The position numbers and the translations under genes were made by a program. Shown in pieces: positions 1 to 6,374 of a DNA stretch of 6,374 bases. The DNA is taken from positions 1 to 6,374 of the forward strand of contig DATJFH010000131.1 in the NCBI GenBank assembly GCA_035495815.1, read 5' to 3'. Position 1 is the first letter of the stretch, and each line of letters opens with the position of its first letter. A model generated the notes under the pieces. It saw nothing but the letters and a program-made list of their open reading frames with translations, made no database searches and had not been told where the DNA came from. This DNA is from DATJFH01 sp035495815. Lineage in GTDB: Bacteria; Acidobacteriota; Terriglobia; Bryobacterales; Bryobacteraceae.

Positions 1-630
1 AACGAGTTCCCCAACGGCAGCAAGTGGCCCGAAGCAGTGAAAGCGGCATTCGTCCAATATATGAACGCCGGCGGCGGATATGTCTCCTACCACGCCGCCG
101 ATAACGCCTTCCCCGATTGGCCCGAGTACAACCTGATGATCGGCATCGGCGGCTGGCTCGGCCGAAATGAAAAGTCCGGCCAGTATTGGTATTTCAAGGA
201 CGGCAAGCTCGTCTCCGACGACACGCCCGGCCCCGCCGGCAATCACGGCGACCGCACGCCGTTCCTGATCGTGACCCGCAACACGACGCACCCCGTCACC
301 AGGGGTCTTCCCGAAAAATGGATGCACGCCGCCGACGAGCTGTATTCCAAAATGCGCGGTCCCGGAAAGAACATGACCGTGCTCGCGACCGCGTATTCCG
401 ATCCCGCCAATCGTGGCACCGGCCACGACGAGCCGATGCTGATGGCGCTCACCTACGGCAAGGGCCGCATCTTCCACACCACGCTCGGCCACGATCCCGC
501 CGCGATGGCATGCGTCGGCTTCGCCACGACTCTGGCTCGCGGCGCCGAGTGGGCCGCCACCGGCAAAGTGACCCAGAAAGTTCCGTCGGATTTCCCCACC
601 GCGGAAAAGGCCCACCAGCCGCAACCGTGA
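1..630 (+). CDS. ThuA-domain protein (trehalose-utilisation-like), 5' truncated by the window edge
   Basis: The frame is open from base 1 to the TGA at 628-630, giving 209 C-terminal residues. The 12 codons before the first possible start (GTG at 37) read as conserved family sequence (NEFPNGSKWPEA leading into VKAAFVQYM), so the true start lies left of the window. Visible ThuA-family blocks, numbered from base 1: GGGYVSYHAAD (24-34), GGWLGRNEKSG (50-60), a THPVTRGLPEKW block (96-107) followed by HAADELYSKMRG (109-120), NMTVLATAYSD (124-134), and YGKGRIFHTTLGHD (152-165). The family has a class I glutamine-amidotransferase-like fold, but its biochemical role is poorly defined; the name comes from a trehalose/disaccharide-utilisation operon. 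Only the distal part is visible, so a signal peptide or fused domain cannot be judged. The next gene starts 45 bases downstream on the same strand, which suggests cotranscription. The family call is secure; the function is not. Confidence 0.9.
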   Translation, partial: NEFPNGSKWPEAVKAAFVQYMNAGGGYVSYHAADNAFPDWPEYNLMIGIGGWLGRNEKSGQYWYFKDGKLVSDDTPGPAGNHGDRTPFLIVTRNTTHPVTRGLPEKWMHAADELYSKMRGPGKNMTVLATAYSDPANRGTGHDEPMLMALTYGKGRIFHTTLGHDPAAMACVGFATTLARGAEWAATGKVTQKVPSDFPTAEKAHQPQP

Positions 631-675
631 AGAAGCGGTGGCCGCTGCCTTTCATCGCCCTACAGCGCTAATACA

Positions 676-1722
676 ATGCCCACCATCCCCGCTGCTCAAC
701 TCACCGCCTTCTGCCAGGCTATCCTCGAAGCCGCTGCCGTTCCCGAACACAAAGCCGCCATCACCGCCGCCAGCCTGGTCGCGTCCAATCTCCGCGGCGT
801 CGATTCCCACGGCATCCAGCTCCTGCCCTTCTATGTCGAACAGCTTCTCGCCGGCGAAGTCGATGGCAAAGCCGAGGGTGCCGTCATCGGCGAGAGCGGC
901 TGCTGTCTGCACTTCGATGGGCAAGCCGCCCTCGGCCAGTGGGTGGCGCACGTCTGCTGCGAGCACGCCGTTCGCCTGGCGCGCGAGCACGGCATGGGGC
1001 TTGTAGTCGCCCGCGAGTCGAACCATTTCGGCGCCGCCGCCTGGTGGGCGCAAAAGATGCGCGACGCCGGCCACATCGGCATCGTGATGTGCAACGCGTC
1101 GCCGATCGTCCCGCCGTGGCAGGGCAGGGAAGGCCGCACCGGAACCAACCCGATCTGCATGGCCGTTCCCGGCCCGTGGCTTCTCGACATGGCTACCACC
1201 ACCGTCGCCGCCAACCGCATCTTCAAAGCGCATATCAACGGCGAGCCGGAGATTCCCCCCGGCTGGGCCTTCGACGCCGAGGGCCGCCCCACCACCAGCA
1301 CCGAAGCCGCCTATCGCGGGATGCTGATGCCGCTCGGCGGCTACAAAGGCAGCGGTCTCGCGATGATGGTCGAGATCCTCTGCTCCGTCCTCAGCGGCGG
1401 CGCGATGGCCACCGAGATCGGCGGCATCCGCTTCCGCGGCAGCAAAGTCCGCAATAGCCAGACCTTCCTCGCCATCGACATCGCCCGCTTCATGCCGGTC
1501 GAAGAATTCACCGCCCGCCTCGAGAAGCTGGTGCAGATCATCAAGTCGACCCCGCCCGCGCCCGGCTACGACGAAGTCCTCGTCGCCGGCGACCCCGAGT
1601 GGCGCACCGAAGCCGAGCGTCGCGAGAAAGGCATCCCGATCGCCGCCGGCAATTGGTCCGCCCTGGTGAAAGCCGCAGAAAAGGTCGGAGTCAACCCGCC
1701 CGACGTGACAACAGTCCCGTAA
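676..1722 (+). CDS. Ldh-family NAD(P)-dependent oxidoreductase (malate/L-lactate/ureidoglycolate dehydrogenase-like)
   Basis: This is a complete 348-residue protein, within the usual 330-360 of the Ldh_2 (malate/L-lactate dehydrogenase) family. Members are cytosolic and oxidise 2-hydroxy acids, or reduce 2-keto acids, with NAD(P). Family blocks in order: LRGVDSHGIQLLPFYVEQL (39-57, with S44 and H45), SNHFGAAAWWAQ (115-126, with H117 at the position of the proposed catalytic His), GTNPICMAVPG (156-166), LLDMATTTVA (169-178), IPPGWAFDAEGRPTT (193-207), PLGGYKGSGLAMMVEIL (219-235), and a C-terminal TPPAPGYDEVLVAGDPE segment. ATG 676 is chosen because the N-terminal helix aligns with the family and no other start codon lies in frame between 631 and 675. 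There is no convincing Shine-Dalgarno sequence before it, so translation may depend on the upstream gene. The Arg of the SHGxxR motif, present in E. coli AllD, is Leu49 here. Substrate could be malate, lactate, ureidoglycolate, a sugar acid or another hydroxy acid; sequence alone does not decide. Confidence 0.92.
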   Translation: MPTIPAAQLTAFCQAILEAAAVPEHKAAITAASLVASNLRGVDSHGIQLLPFYVEQLLAGEVDGKAEGAVIGESGCCLHFDGQAALGQWVAHVCCEHAVRLAREHGMGLVVARESNHFGAAAWWAQKMRDAGHIGIVMCNASPIVPPWQGREGRTGTNPICMAVPGPWLLDMATTTVAANRIFKAHINGEPEIPPGWAFDAEGRPTTSTEAAYRGMLMPLGGYKGSGLAMMVEILCSVLSGGAMATEIGGIRFRGSKVRNSQTFLAIDIARFMPVEEFTARLEKLVQIIKSTPPAPGYDEVLVAGDPEWRTEAERREKGIPIAAGNWSALVKAAEKVGVNPPDVTTVP

Positions 1723-1740
1723 GCACGCGGTTGTGCCGAT

Positions 1741-1783
1741 GCAGCGGATTCGACCGTCAGTACAGTCCGCTGCTAGGATTTTT
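1741..1783 (+). terminator. Putative rho-independent terminator after the Ldh-family gene
   Basis: A perfect 8-bp inverted repeat, GCAGCGGA (1741-1748) and TCCGCTGC (1766-1773), encloses a 17-base loop. A TTTTT run at 1779-1783 follows five bases after the stem. It starts 18 bases after the Ldh stop and lies between convergent genes. The T-run is on the + strand side only, so it would best terminate the ThuA/Ldh transcript. The long loop and the gap before the T-run make it weaker than a textbook terminator. Confidence 0.5.
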
Positions 1784-4700
1784 CAGAACGTGATGCGCGA
1801 CGAGAGCTCGACGTTGCGGCCGCCGCCTTTGCCGGTGATCTGGCCGAAGAACGGGCTCGAAAGCGAAGTCACCGGGTCGTTGCGCAGCGGATGGTTTATG
1901 AAATTCGTGAACACGCCGCGAATTTCCCAGTTCACCTTTTCGCGGAAGTTGTGCGTCTTCACCACGGCCAGGTCGTGGCCGTGACGCATCGGTCCGCGCA
2001 CGTTGGGGAGCAGCGGACCGACCGTGCCCAGCCGGGTGACCACATTCCGGCCGCCGGGCGAAACCGGCGGATCCGTGAAGGCGGCGCGGTTCAGATAAAC
2101 ATCGCCGCCGACAAATCCGCGGAAGGCGACTTGTGCATCGGAATTGAGGATGACCGGCACGCCCAGAATCTGGTCGGGCCGTGCCACCGTGATCGGGTTG
2201 GTCGCGGCGTTTACGCCGATGCCAATCGGGTTTCCGGAGCGGGCGAAATGGTTGCCGGTGAGGCTCCATCCGCCAACGATCTTTCCGCCGATGCCGCCGA
2301 TCCGCAGTGCCTTGTTGGGGCCGAACGGCAACTCGTAAATCCAGGTCACCTTGAGATACTGCGGATAGTTGAACGAGCTGATCACGCGGTCGATGCGGCG
2401 ATTATAAACGTCCGCGATACTCTCGGAGTCCAGAGCATTGTCGCCCGCCATGTTGATGGCTTTCGAGAATGCGTATGCCACCAGGATCGAGAGGCCCTTG
2501 TGTAAATGGCGCGTCGCCTGGATCTGGAGGGCGTTGTAGAGCGATGTTCCCAGGGTCGGGAATGTTTGGCTGATGCCCGTGAATTGTGGATACGGGCGCA
2601 GCGCCTGGAGGACCGTGCCGGTGAAGCCGGGGAAGGGCTGAGGCACGCCGGAGGCCGGCGTCCACGGATCCTGTAGTGAATTGCCGCGGCTCAGCTCGGT
2701 GAGCGGAACCTGGTTCATCGAATCGAATCCATATGCTTCCAGTCGCGTCCCCTTGTTGCCGATGTAATTGACTTCCACGACGGTGCGGGCCGGGAGCTGA
2801 TACTGGAAACCGAAGGTCCAGTTCTGGACATAAGGAAGCCGGCTCGAATTCCTGGCGGTGTACGAGATGCCCTGGCCGTTCGACTGCGACGCATCCTTGT
2901 TCGGCAGAGAGAGAGTGAGATCGGGATAGCGGTCGTGCAGGTAAATGACCGGTTCCTCCGCGAACCGGAGCGCCGTGTTGCCCGAATTTCGCGAGATGGT
3001 TCCGTTGAAGCCGGTGGTTCCGCCGAATCCGAATCCATTGCTGATGGGCGGTGTGTTGTTGATGCCGTATCCGCCGCGCATCACGAGCCTGTTCGAAATC
3101 TGGTAGGCAAATCCGAACTTGGGCGAGAACTGCTTGTAGTTCGAGTCCATGAAGCCCTGGCGCCCGAGATCGTCGACAAATGCCAACGCGCCGAGCCGGC
3201 CGCCCGCGGCGGGATTGGGCTTGCCGAAATCCAGACCGGACATTCGTCCCGCAACCTCGAACAGGCCGCCGATGATCTCCCAACGCATTCCGAAATTGAG
3301 CGTGAGGCGCCGATTCACCTTCCAATCGTCGGCGAGGTACATCGCCGTCGATCTCCACCGGTGCCCGGTCGTCACCAGTACGACGCTGCGGCTGGTGCTG
3401 GATGCGGCGCCGAGCAGGAAGCTCGCGAATGCGTTGCCGGTCTGGGTGGTGAAGCCCGGCTGCGCGGTGGTATTCGGCGAGAACGCGAACGTGCCTGACG
3501 TCGAAAAGCTCTTGTTGTTGTAGTAGTAACGCCGCTGCTCAATACCAACCTTGATGTTGTGGGCGCCGTGGACGATCGTCAGGTCATCCTGGCCGATCGT
3601 GCTGCCGTTGTAGTTGATATTCGAGTTCCCCGATCCCAGGCGGCCACCCGCCCCGATGTTGCCCGACTGCTCGGGCCGGCCGGAGAAGGTCAGCGTCGGG
3701 AAATGCGTTCCCGGAACGTTCTGCATGCCGATCTTCTGCGGCCAATCCTGCATGAAGTAGGCGCTGACGTTCGAATTGCCGAAGCGGTTGTAGCCGAGCG
3801 CCGCGTGATTCAGGATGGTTGGCGTGACGGTCCAGTCATACGCCAGCCGTACCAGGGTGCCTGGCGTGTTCTGGTTCTGATAAACATCGGTCGGCGTACC
3901 GGGCGGAAGGCCCCAGCGCCCGCCGGGCGAGTTCGTGCGCGAGCGGAAATTGCGATTGAAGGTAGAGGAAAGCCGGTGACGCGTTGTGAAGTTATGGTCG
4001 GCCTTCAGGGTGAGCATTGTCTCCTGGAAGGTCGGGCTGCTCGATCCCAGCGTGGGAATGTTGTTCACCAGTGTGTCGAACAGAGGATCCGTGATGGGCG
4101 CGAGGTCCAGGATCTTGGTGGACACGGGATCCCATTTCGACTTGGGAACGAGATTGCCGGGGAATGGATCGCGTACCCAGACATTGCCCACCTGGCGCGC
4201 GGTCGATGGATCGTAAAGCTGGCCGTAGACGACGGGCCGGCCGGCCGCGTCGGTGCCTATGGTGGTTCCCGATTGCGCGACGCCGGTGAAAGCAGGATTG
4301 AACAGCCGCGAGAAATCGCCCTGCTTGAAGGCGGGAATCGGCAGAGTGCCGAACGACGTCGACGAGAAGTTGCGGACGCGCGTGCGTTCCAGGTTATGGA
4401 AGAAGAACGTCTTGTTCTTGCCGTTGTAGACCTTCGGCAGAATCACCGGCCCGCCCACCGAATAACCGAAATTGTTGGTCTTGTTCGGCTGCCGCTTGAT
4501 GCCGGCAGCGTTGTTGCTCCAGCCATTGGCGCGAAACGCTTCGTTCTGCACGTACCAATAGCCGCTGCCGTGCAGGCCGTTGGTGCCGCTCTTGGTGGCG
4601 AAGTTCGCCACCGCGGTCTGCCCGCCGCCGTACTGCGCGCCGACCATTCCGGTCTGAAGCTTGAACTCGCTGATGGCTTCCGCCGACGGGCTGAACTCAT

Positions 4701-5298
4701 TATTCGAGCCGCCCTGAAGGTCCATGCGCCCTAGCGCGATGCCGTCGATCAGAATCTCGTGCGAATAGCCCTGGCCGCCGTTAATCGACCCGAGGAAGGT
4801 GTCGCCCACCGTGCCCGGCAGAGAAGTGAAGATGAACTGCTGGATCTGGCGGCGGCCATCTCCGACGGTGATCGGCCAGGTATCGAATTCTTTTTTCGAT
4901 ACGTAGCTGCCGATCTCGGCGGTCCCGGTCTCGAGTAGCGGCGCTTCAGCGGATACCGTCACCTGGTCGGTCGAGGCGCCGACTTCCAGTTTGAAATCGA
5001 CGGTGAGTGTCTGTGCCACCGCAAGGATGATATTTTCGCGAACTGCAAGCTTGAAACCCGGAGCACTGACAGTGAGTTTGTATGTGCCGGGCTGCAGATA
5101 AGGCAGGCGATAGACGCCGGCATCCGTCGTGATCTCGTCGATCTCCACGCCGGTGGCGATATTCACAGCTTTGACCGTGGCTCCGACCACCACCGACCCC
5201 GACGGATCGATGACGGTGCCGTTCAGAGTGCCGCGCTCGCCTTGCGCGAACACCCCGATCGCGAATCCGAACACTGCCAACAGAAGTTTTTTCGGCAT
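1783..5298 (-). CDS. Oar-like TonB-dependent outer-membrane receptor with carboxypeptidase-regulatory-like domain
   Basis: A complete protein of 1,171 residues. The ATG at 5298 is chosen over the in-frame TTG at 5373: it follows AGGAGG by 8 bases and opens a signal peptide (KK, then a hydrophobic stretch ending GVFAQ, cleavage near residue 18). The extra 25 codons upstream overlap the predicted promoter and contain two Cys, whereas the 1,171 residues have none. Domains: carboxypeptidase-regulatory-like beta-sandwich about 22-105 (GTVIDPSGSVVVGATV, TTDAGVYRLPYLQPGTYKL), then a plug-like region about 110-270 (HEILIDGIALG, GAQYGGGQTAVANFATKSGT), then a long beta-barrel rich in Asn, Gly and aromatics. 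The C-terminus has the acidobacterial barrel pattern: GVFTNFINHPLRNDPVTS, then LSSPFFGQITG, and a terminal Phe. I could not pick out a clear TonB box. The family imports large or scarce ligands across the outer membrane, or is surface-exposed like Oar; the ligand here is unknown. No frameshift or truncation is visible. Confidence 0.93.
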   Translation of the reverse strand: MPKKLLLAVFGFAIGVFAQGERGTLNGTVIDPSGSVVVGATVKAVNIATGVEIDEITTDAGVYRLPYLQPGTYKLTVSAPGFKLAVRENIILAVAQTLTVDFKLEVGASTDQVTVSAEAPLLETGTAEIGSYVSKKEFDTWPITVGDGRRQIQQFIFTSLPGTVGDTFLGSINGGQGYSHEILIDGIALGRMDLQGGSNNEFSPSAEAISEFKLQTGMVGAQYGGGQTAVANFATKSGTNGLHGSGYWYVQNEAFRANGWSNNAAGIKRQPNKTNNFGYSVGGPVILPKVYNGKNKTFFFHNLERTRVRNFSSTSFGTLPIPAFKQGDFSRLFNPAFTGVAQSGTTIGTDAAGRPVVYGQLYDPSTARQVGNVWVRDPFPGNLVPKSKWDPVSTKILDLAPITDPLFDTLVNNIPTLGSSSPTFQETMLTLKADHNFTTRHRLSSTFNRNFRSRTNSPGGRWGLPPGTPTDVYQNQNTPGTLVRLAYDWTVTPTILNHAALGYNRFGNSNVSAYFMQDWPQKIGMQNVPGTHFPTLTFSGRPEQSGNIGAGGRLGSGNSNINYNGSTIGQDDLTIVHGAHNIKVGIEQRRYYYNNKSFSTSGTFAFSPNTTAQPGFTTQTGNAFASFLLGAASSTSRSVVLVTTGHRWRSTAMYLADDWKVNRRLTLNFGMRWEIIGGLFEVAGRMSGLDFGKPNPAAGGRLGALAFVDDLGRQGFMDSNYKQFSPKFGFAYQISNRLVMRGGYGINNTPPISNGFGFGGTTGFNGTISRNSGNTALRFAEEPVIYLHDRYPDLTLSLPNKDASQSNGQGISYTARNSSRLPYVQNWTFGFQYQLPARTVVEVNYIGNKGTRLEAYGFDSMNQVPLTELSRGNSLQDPWTPASGVPQPFPGFTGTVLQALRPYPQFTGISQTFPTLGTSLYNALQIQATRHLHKGLSILVAYAFSKAINMAGDNALDSESIADVYNRRIDRVISSFNYPQYLKVTWIYELPFGPNKALRIGGIGGKIVGGWSLTGNHFARSGNPIGIGVNAATNPITVARPDQILGVPVILNSDAQVAFRGFVGGDVYLNRAAFTDPPVSPGGRNVVTRLGTVGPLLPNVRGPMRHGHDLAVVKTHNFREKVNWEIRGVFTNFINHPLRNDPVTSLSSPFFGQITGKGGGRNVELSSRITF

Positions 5299-5306
5299 GA
5301 GATCAC

Positions 5307-5312
5307 CCTCCT
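5307..5312 (-). promoter_or_regulatory. Shine-Dalgarno sequence of the TonB-dependent receptor gene
   Basis: The - strand reads AGAGGAGGG here, with the AGGAGG core at 5307-5312, eight bases before the ATG at 5298. It is the best ribosome-binding site in the window and decides the start in favour of 5298 rather than the in-frame TTG at 5373. Confidence 0.85.
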
Positions 5313-5326
5313 CTGAAACTGGATAC

Positions 5327-5360
5327 ACCCAAGACTTATGGCAGAAACTACACCTTGGGT
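5327..5360. promoter_or_regulatory. 7-bp inverted repeat bracketing the -10 box (possible operator)
   Basis: ACCCAAG (5327-5333) and CTTGGGT (5354-5360) are perfect reverse complements separated by 20 bases. The putative -10 box (5345-5350) lies between them. One arm lies within the -10/-35 spacer and the other just past the expected start point, so the dyad would act as DNA rather than as an RNA hairpin. A direct repeat TACACC (5324-5329 and 5349-5354) overlaps it. A regulator-binding role is inferred from position only; chance is not excluded. Confidence 0.3.
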
Positions 5361-5373
5361 AGGACGAAGTCAA
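5345..5373 (-). promoter_or_regulatory. Putative sigma-70 promoter of the TonB-dependent receptor gene
   Basis: On the - strand, TTGACT (5368-5373; five of six match TTGACA) is followed after exactly 17 bases by TAGTTT (5345-5350). TAGTTT matches TATAAT at only three positions, but these include the important first, second and last. Transcription would start near 5338, giving a leader of about 40 bases with the Shine-Dalgarno sequence in it. It lies wholly between the CRTAC1 gene and the receptor. The weak -10 box leaves room for an activator or another sigma factor. Confidence 0.5.
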
Positions 5374-5408
5374 TGGGTGCGGGCCAGGTATTTACAAGAA
5401 TCGACACA

Positions 5409-5439
5409 GTCCGGCTGAATTCCTGGAGGCGTGCCGGAC
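5409..5439 (-). terminator. Stem-loop after the CRTAC1-like gene, possible terminator
   Basis: GTCCGGC (5409-5415) and GCCGGAC (5433-5439) form a perfect, GC-rich 7-bp stem with a 17-base loop. On the - strand it begins 9 bases past the CRTAC1 stop codon and ends about 36 bases before the -35 box of the receptor promoter. No T-run follows, so it may be a weak or factor-assisted terminator or a 3'-end stabilising hairpin. The position is convincing; the mechanism is not. Confidence 0.4.
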
Positions 5440-5448
5440 CGCGGCGTA

Positions 5449-6374
5449 TCAACCCTTACCGTTAACTCCGAGTTTTTCCCGCTTTACCACGCCCGCGCCT
5501 TCCCGGATCGAGATGAGCTGATCGGCTTCGACGTGTTCCACGTTTTCGCTGTTGCCGTTCGGCCAGCGGATGACGAGATCCGCGGAGGTGGCGGCGCCGA
5601 GACCGAAATGGAGGCGCGAATCGTTGGCGGAGTAGAAGCTCGCCTGGCTCAACACCTCCTGCGATTGGGTCTTGCCTCCGTAGCGGACGGTAACGCGGGC
5701 TACCACGGCCCCGCGGTTGGATTTCACCCCGATCAGCTTCACTTTGAGCCAGTGCGCGCTTCCGGTCAGATCGTTCCTCAGCAGAGAGGGCGGCTCGTCG
5801 AGGTTGACGATGAGGATGTCGAGATCGCCGTCGTTATCGAAGTCGCCGAAGGCGCAGCCCCGGCTGCAATGCGGCGCGGCGATTCCCGGTCCGAGATTAT
5901 CGGTGAGTTCCTCGAATCTTCCGTTGCCGAGATTGCGGAAGACGATGCGCGGAGTCTTCATCGGGTAATCCGGAAGCCTCGCCGCCACTTCCGGATAGAC
6001 GCCGCCGGTGGCCACGAACAGATCGGGGTTGCCGTCGTTATCCAGGTCGACGATGCCGGCGCCCCAGCCGATGAACCGCGTCTCGACACCCAGCCCGGCC
6101 GCGACCGTCACATCGTCGAAGGCCCCGTCGCCCGCGTAGCGGTAGAGCGCGCTGGTGTCGTCGGCGAAGTGCGTCTTGAGCAGGTCGAGCTGGCCGTCGA
6201 GATTGAAGTCGCCGACCCCGATCCCCATGCCGGCCTGCTCTTTGCCGTCCTCATTGAGGGCGACCCCGGCTTCCAGGCCGATATCGGTGAACGTGCCGTC
6301 GTGGTTATTGCGCAGCAGAAAACTGGGCGTGGAGTCGCAGGCGACGTAAATATCGGGCCAGCCGTCGTTGTTGA
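5449..6374 (-). CDS. CRTAC1-like FG-GAP/VCBS repeat protein with C-terminal ASPIC/UnbV domain, 5' truncated by the window edge
   Basis: The frame is open from the right edge to the TGA at 5449-5451, giving 307 C-terminal residues. The ATG at 6228 is internal: 48 in-frame codons before it continue the repeat pattern, and the first two edge bases fit a Phe codon ahead of NNDG. Four calcium-loop-like repeat motifs are seen, numbered from the edge: NNDGWPD (1-7), DFNLDGQLD (55-63), DLDNDGNPD (109-117) and DFDNDGDLD (177-185). These are typical of FG-GAP/VCBS beta-propeller blades. The ASPIC/UnbV domain follows at about 219-291 (NRGAVVARVTVRYGG, SANDSRLHFGLGAA, VIRWPNGNSENVEHVEADQ). Such proteins are generally exported and thought to bind calcium and ligands or partners; no enzymatic activity is established. 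The N-terminus is not visible, so a signal peptide cannot be checked. The receptor gene lies 150 bases downstream on the same strand. Confidence 0.92.
   Translation of the reverse strand, partial: NNDGWPDIYVACDSTPSFLLRNNHDGTFTDIGLEAGVALNEDGKEQAGMGIGVGDFNLDGQLDLLKTHFADDTSALYRYAGDGAFDDVTVAAGLGVETRFIGWGAGIVDLDNDGNPDLFVATGGVYPEVAARLPDYPMKTPRIVFRNLGNGRFEELTDNLGPGIAAPHCSRGCAFGDFDNDGDLDILIVNLDEPPSLLRNDLTGSAHWLKVKLIGVKSNRGAVVARVTVRYGGKTQSQEVLSQASFYSANDSRLHFGLGAATSADLVIRWPNGNSENVEHVEADQLISIREGAGVVKREKLGVNGKG

Noticed and set aside
37..39. GTG 37 as the start of the ThuA-domain gene.
   Set aside because: The frame is open to base 1 and the 12 codons upstream look like conserved ThuA sequence, so it is an internal Val.
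634..646. A small hairpin, AGCGG-TGG-CCGCT, just after the ThuA stop.
   Set aside because: The stem is only 5 bp and is followed by a short TTT; it is too weak to call a terminator in DNA this rich in GC.
652..1301. Open frames on the - strand across the 5' half of the Ldh-family gene.
   Set aside because: The Ldh family motifs are continuous on the + strand; the antisense frames have no recognisable motif.
1891..2505. A 204-codon open frame on the + strand, antisense to the 3' part of the receptor gene.
   Set aside because: Fully overlapped by a strong family match on the other strand, with no family features of its own.
3559..4734. A long open frame of 391 codons on the + strand, antisense to the receptor gene.
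   Set aside because: It lies wholly inside the receptor CDS, shows no recognisable domain, and has the Arg/Ala/Gly-rich composition expected from the opposite strand of a high-GC gene.
5299..5373. A 25-codon N-terminal extension of the receptor starting at TTG 5373.
   Set aside because: The TTG is the first half of the -35 box, the extension has two Cys and no signal-peptide character, and the ATG at 5298 has an excellent Shine-Dalgarno sequence and a signal peptide.
6226..6228. ATG 6228 as the start of the FG-GAP protein.
   Set aside because: The 48 upstream codons in frame encode another FG-GAP repeat (NNDGWPD) and linker, so this Met is internal.
1..6374. CRISPR arrays, tRNA/rRNA genes, riboswitches, insertion sequences, and phage or defence genes.
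   Set aside because: No regularly spaced repeats, no tRNA-like folds, no transposase or integrase motifs and no long direct or terminal inverted repeats were seen; almost all of the DNA is explained by four ordinary genes.

Overview
The window looks like an ordinary stretch of a high-GC Acidobacteria chromosome, most likely from the Bryobacterales/Solibacter group. This placement is inferred from protein style: a roughly 1,170-residue Oar-like TonB-dependent receptor with an N-terminal carboxypeptidase-regulatory-like domain, next to an FG-GAP/ASPIC-UnbV (CRTAC1-type) protein, plus a ThuA-domain protein. All three families are expanded in that group. No 16S gene or other taxonomic marker is present.

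Layout: two genes on the + strand converge with two genes on the - strand. Positions 1-630 (+) hold the C-terminal 209 residues of a ThuA-domain protein whose start lies left of the window. After 45 bases, 676-1722 (+) encodes a complete 348-residue Ldh-family (malate/L-lactate/ureidoglycolate dehydrogenase-like) NAD(P)-dependent oxidoreductase. A convergent gap (1723-1782) holds a stem-loop with a T-run that fits a terminator for the + strand pair. Positions 1783-5298 (-) encode a complete TonB-dependent outer-membrane receptor. It is preceded on its own strand by a strong Shine-Dalgarno sequence, a plausible sigma-70 promoter, and a 7-bp dyad that brackets the -10 box. A 150-base gap separates it from 5449-6374 (-), the C-terminal 307 residues of a CRTAC1-like FG-GAP/ASPIC-UnbV protein whose start lies right of the window. 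That gap also carries a stem-loop just after the CRTAC1 stop.

Working together: the ThuA-domain protein and the dehydrogenase are probably cotranscribed and may act in carbohydrate or hydroxy-acid catabolism, but neither substrate can be read from sequence. The receptor and the FG-GAP protein are both expected outside the cytoplasm (outer membrane; secreted or surface) and probably concern uptake or handling of an external polymer. The receptor appears to have its own promoter.

I see no CRISPR array, RNA gene, mobile element, long repeat or defence-like gene cluster, and no evidence for a novel multi-gene system. The points worth a second look are modest: a substituted residue in the dehydrogenase active-site motif, the dyad at the receptor promoter, the same-frame ThuA/Ldh junction, the two stem-loops, and the receptor/FG-GAP pairing.
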